From Ferruginibacter sp. (GTDB taxonomy: Bacteria > Bacteroidota > Bacteroidia > Chitinophagales > Chitinophagaceae): DNA of 64,000 nt. Location of the stretch: the NCBI GenBank assembly GCA_025963635.1, contig JAOQAK010000052.1, forward strand, positions 1-64,000, written 5' to 3'. The notes below the pieces were generated by a model that searched no databases, was not told where the DNA came from, and saw nothing but the letters and a program-made list of their open reading frames with translations. The position numbers were made by a program, and so were the translations under genes. Positions 62,649 to 64,000 of the stretch are shown one piece after another. The first letter of the stretch is position 1; each line of letters starts with the position of its first letter.

Positions 62649-64000
62649 ATGAAAAAAATAAAGATTCAAACCAATTACAAGAAACTGCTTGCGGATGTTC
62701 ACACGCCTGTAGGGATTTACCTTCGCCTTAGGGATCGCTTCCGTGATACAATTTTATTGGAGAGTTCTGATTATCATGCCGGCGAAAACAGTTACACCTT
62801 TATTGGTATTCACGCTATTGCCGGTATCGAGATTAAAACGGCATCCACCATCGAATTTAAGTTACCTGGACAAAGCCCGGAGAGTATGAAAATAATTAAT
62901 CCTGCAAAGGTTCCTGATCATTTGTGGGATTTTATGCAGCGTTTTGAAATCAATGAAGTTGTGCCAAAACCAATCAATGTGGCGCAGGGGCTATTTGGCT
63001 ACAGTACGTACGATGCTGTGCAATTTTTTGATACGATAAAATTACAGAACGGGCATCAGCAGGCAAGCGCCGGCATTCCGTTGATGAGGTATCGTTTATA
63101 CCAATATGTTATCGCCATCAACCATTTCAAAAACGAATTGTTTATCTGCGAAAATTCAATTGAAGGGATTGACAGTGAAGTGGAGGTGATCGAAAGTCTT
63201 ATCAAGAGTAAAAATGTGCCCAGCTTTCCCTTTGCCCCCAAAGGCGAAGAAACATCCAACCTAACGGATGCGGAATATATTGAAATGGTTAAGAAGGGAA
63301 TTGCCAGCAGTCATCGCGGCGATGTTTTCCAGATCGTACTAAGCAGGCGCTTTCAGCAATCCTTTTCAGGCGACGAATTCAATGTGTACAGGGCACTTCG
63401 GAGTATCAATCCAAGTCCGTACCTGTTTTATTTTGATTATGGGGATTATAAACTAATGGGTTCATCACCAGAAAGCCAGCTCATTGTTCAGAATGGTAAA
63501 GCCATTGTGCACCCGATCGCCGGCACTTTCAAAAGAACAGGCAATGATGATACCGACAAGGCATTGGCTGTTCAACTGGAAAATGATGTAAAGGAAAACG
63601 CAGAACATGTAATGCTGGTTGATTTAGCAAGAAATGATCTGAGCCGGATGTGTTCCAATGTAAATGTTACCCAATACAAGAAGGTGAACTATTACTCCCA
63701 CGTGATTCACCTGGTTAGTGAGGTTACCGGAACCGTAGGTTCAGAGACCAATCCGTTTAAGTTATTGGCAGTAAGCTTTCCCGCAGGCACATTGAGTGGT
63801 GCACCGAAGTTTAAAGCAATGCAATTAATCAATGAATACGAACCAACCGGCAGGAGTTATTATGGCGGTGCAATCGGCTGTATCGGTTTTGACGGAAGTT
63901 GTAATCATGCCATCATGATCCGCACTTTTTTAAGCAAAGGCAACACGCTGGTTTACCAGGCAGGCGCCGGTATTGTAGCCGCCAGCAATCCCGAAAGTGA
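62649..64000 (+). CDS. trpE: Anthranilate synthase component I, partial (continues past window)
   Basis: An open frame of 450 codons from ATG 62649 to the window edge. It is the chorismate-binding subunit that makes anthranilate with TrpG. The N-terminal domain has TPVGIYLRLRDRFRDTILLESSD; the LLESSD element is the tryptophan-feedback site. The catalytic part has GDVFQIVLSRRF, SINPSPYLFYFD, IAGTFKRTGNDDTDKAL, HVMLVDLARNDLSRM, FPAGTLSGAPKFKAMQLI and YYGGAIGCIGFDG. The remaining ~20 residues and the rest of the trp operon lie beyond 64000. Attenuator control is upstream. Confidence 0.96.
   Translation, partial: MKKIKIQTNYKKLLADVHTPVGIYLRLRDRFRDTILLESSDYHAGENSYTFIGIHAIAGIEIKTASTIEFKLPGQSPESMKIINPAKVPDHLWDFMQRFEINEVVPKPINVAQGLFGYSTYDAVQFFDTIKLQNGHQQASAGIPLMRYRLYQYVIAINHFKNELFICENSIEGIDSEVEVIESLIKSKNVPSFPFAPKGEETSNLTDAEYIEMVKKGIASSHRGDVFQIVLSRRFQQSFSGDEFNVYRALRSINPSPYLFYFDYGDYKLMGSSPESQLIVQNGKAIVHPIAGTFKRTGNDDTDKALAVQLENDVKENAEHVMLVDLARNDLSRMCSNVNVTQYKKVNYYSHVIHLVSEVTGTVGSETNPFKLLAVSFPAGTLSGAPKFKAMQLINEYEPTGRSYYGGAIGCIGFDGSCNHAIMIRTFLSKGNTLVYQAGAGIVAASNPES

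Noticed and set aside
1..64000. CRISPR arrays, complete insertion sequences, prophage, tRNA or rRNA genes
   Set aside because: No regularly spaced direct repeats, transposase, integrase, phage structural genes or tRNA cloverleaf sequences were recognised by eye. Only the group II intron end and non-coding repeats suggest mobility.

Overview
The window looks like a chromosomal stretch from a Bacteroidota bacterium, most likely Chitinophagaceae or a close relative. The evidence is a type IX secretion plug protein, a TamL-type lipoprotein Omp85, DUF2911, YceI, DinB and Pycsar-effector-like proteins, few clear Shine-Dalgarno sites, and several TAnnTTTG -7 promoter boxes. No relative was searched; the assignment rests on family recognition.

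Layout. 1-127 is the 3' end (domains V and VI) of a group II intron. 0.2-11 kb is a mixed region: small conserved proteins, a secreted serine hydrolase, two genes truncated tail to tail, a HAD phosphatase, a LacI regulator with a perfect palindromic operator, a Nudix hydrolase, a GntP permease and a lipoprotein DPP III peptidase. 11.4-16.6 kb is a + strand set for sugar acids and D-amino acids or dipeptides: DgoK, gluconolactonase, RidA, a D-threonine-aldolase-like enzyme and an M19 dipeptidase. 17-20 kb holds a ThuA gene with an internal deletion, a dioxygenase-like protein and an FMN reductase.

19.7-32.3 kb is a nearly complete pentose phosphate set on the + strand: ROK/polyphosphate-glucokinase-like kinase, tkt, rpiB, tal, HAD, gnd, zwf, pgl and an MGH1/GH63-like glucosidase. 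It would take sugar from glucoside to glucose-6-P, NADPH and pentose phosphates. Its spacers are full of palindromes and dispersed repeats.

32.6-48.2 kb is an envelope region. It contains three Omp85-type barrels: two paralogues with a kinase-like GDWDRH/PRDRD module, one of which also carries a metallophosphatase, plus TamL. Between the two paralogues lies an HD-PycTM protein. TruB, a SpoU methyltransferase, a LolC/E-like permease, a T9SS plug protein and the SRP RNA follow.

48.3-62.2 kb carries assorted single genes and short operons (aldehyde dehydrogenase, DUF2911, DinB-type proteins, ECF sigma plus membrane partner, GH43 with a KdgF-like cupin, YceI, a phosphoesterase, a duplicated-domain lipoprotein, a fructosamine kinase), a candidate small-RNA region and an unlisted 59-residue charged protein. 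The window ends in trpE, preceded by a textbook attenuator: a 17-residue leader peptide with three consecutive Trp codons and mutually exclusive antiterminator and terminator stems.

Points that stand out are the phosphatase/kinase-like/outer-membrane-barrel architecture next to HD-PycTM, the trp attenuator, and a dispersed repeat family with an 18-nt core present in five intergenic places. No CRISPR array, tRNA, rRNA or complete insertion sequence was seen.
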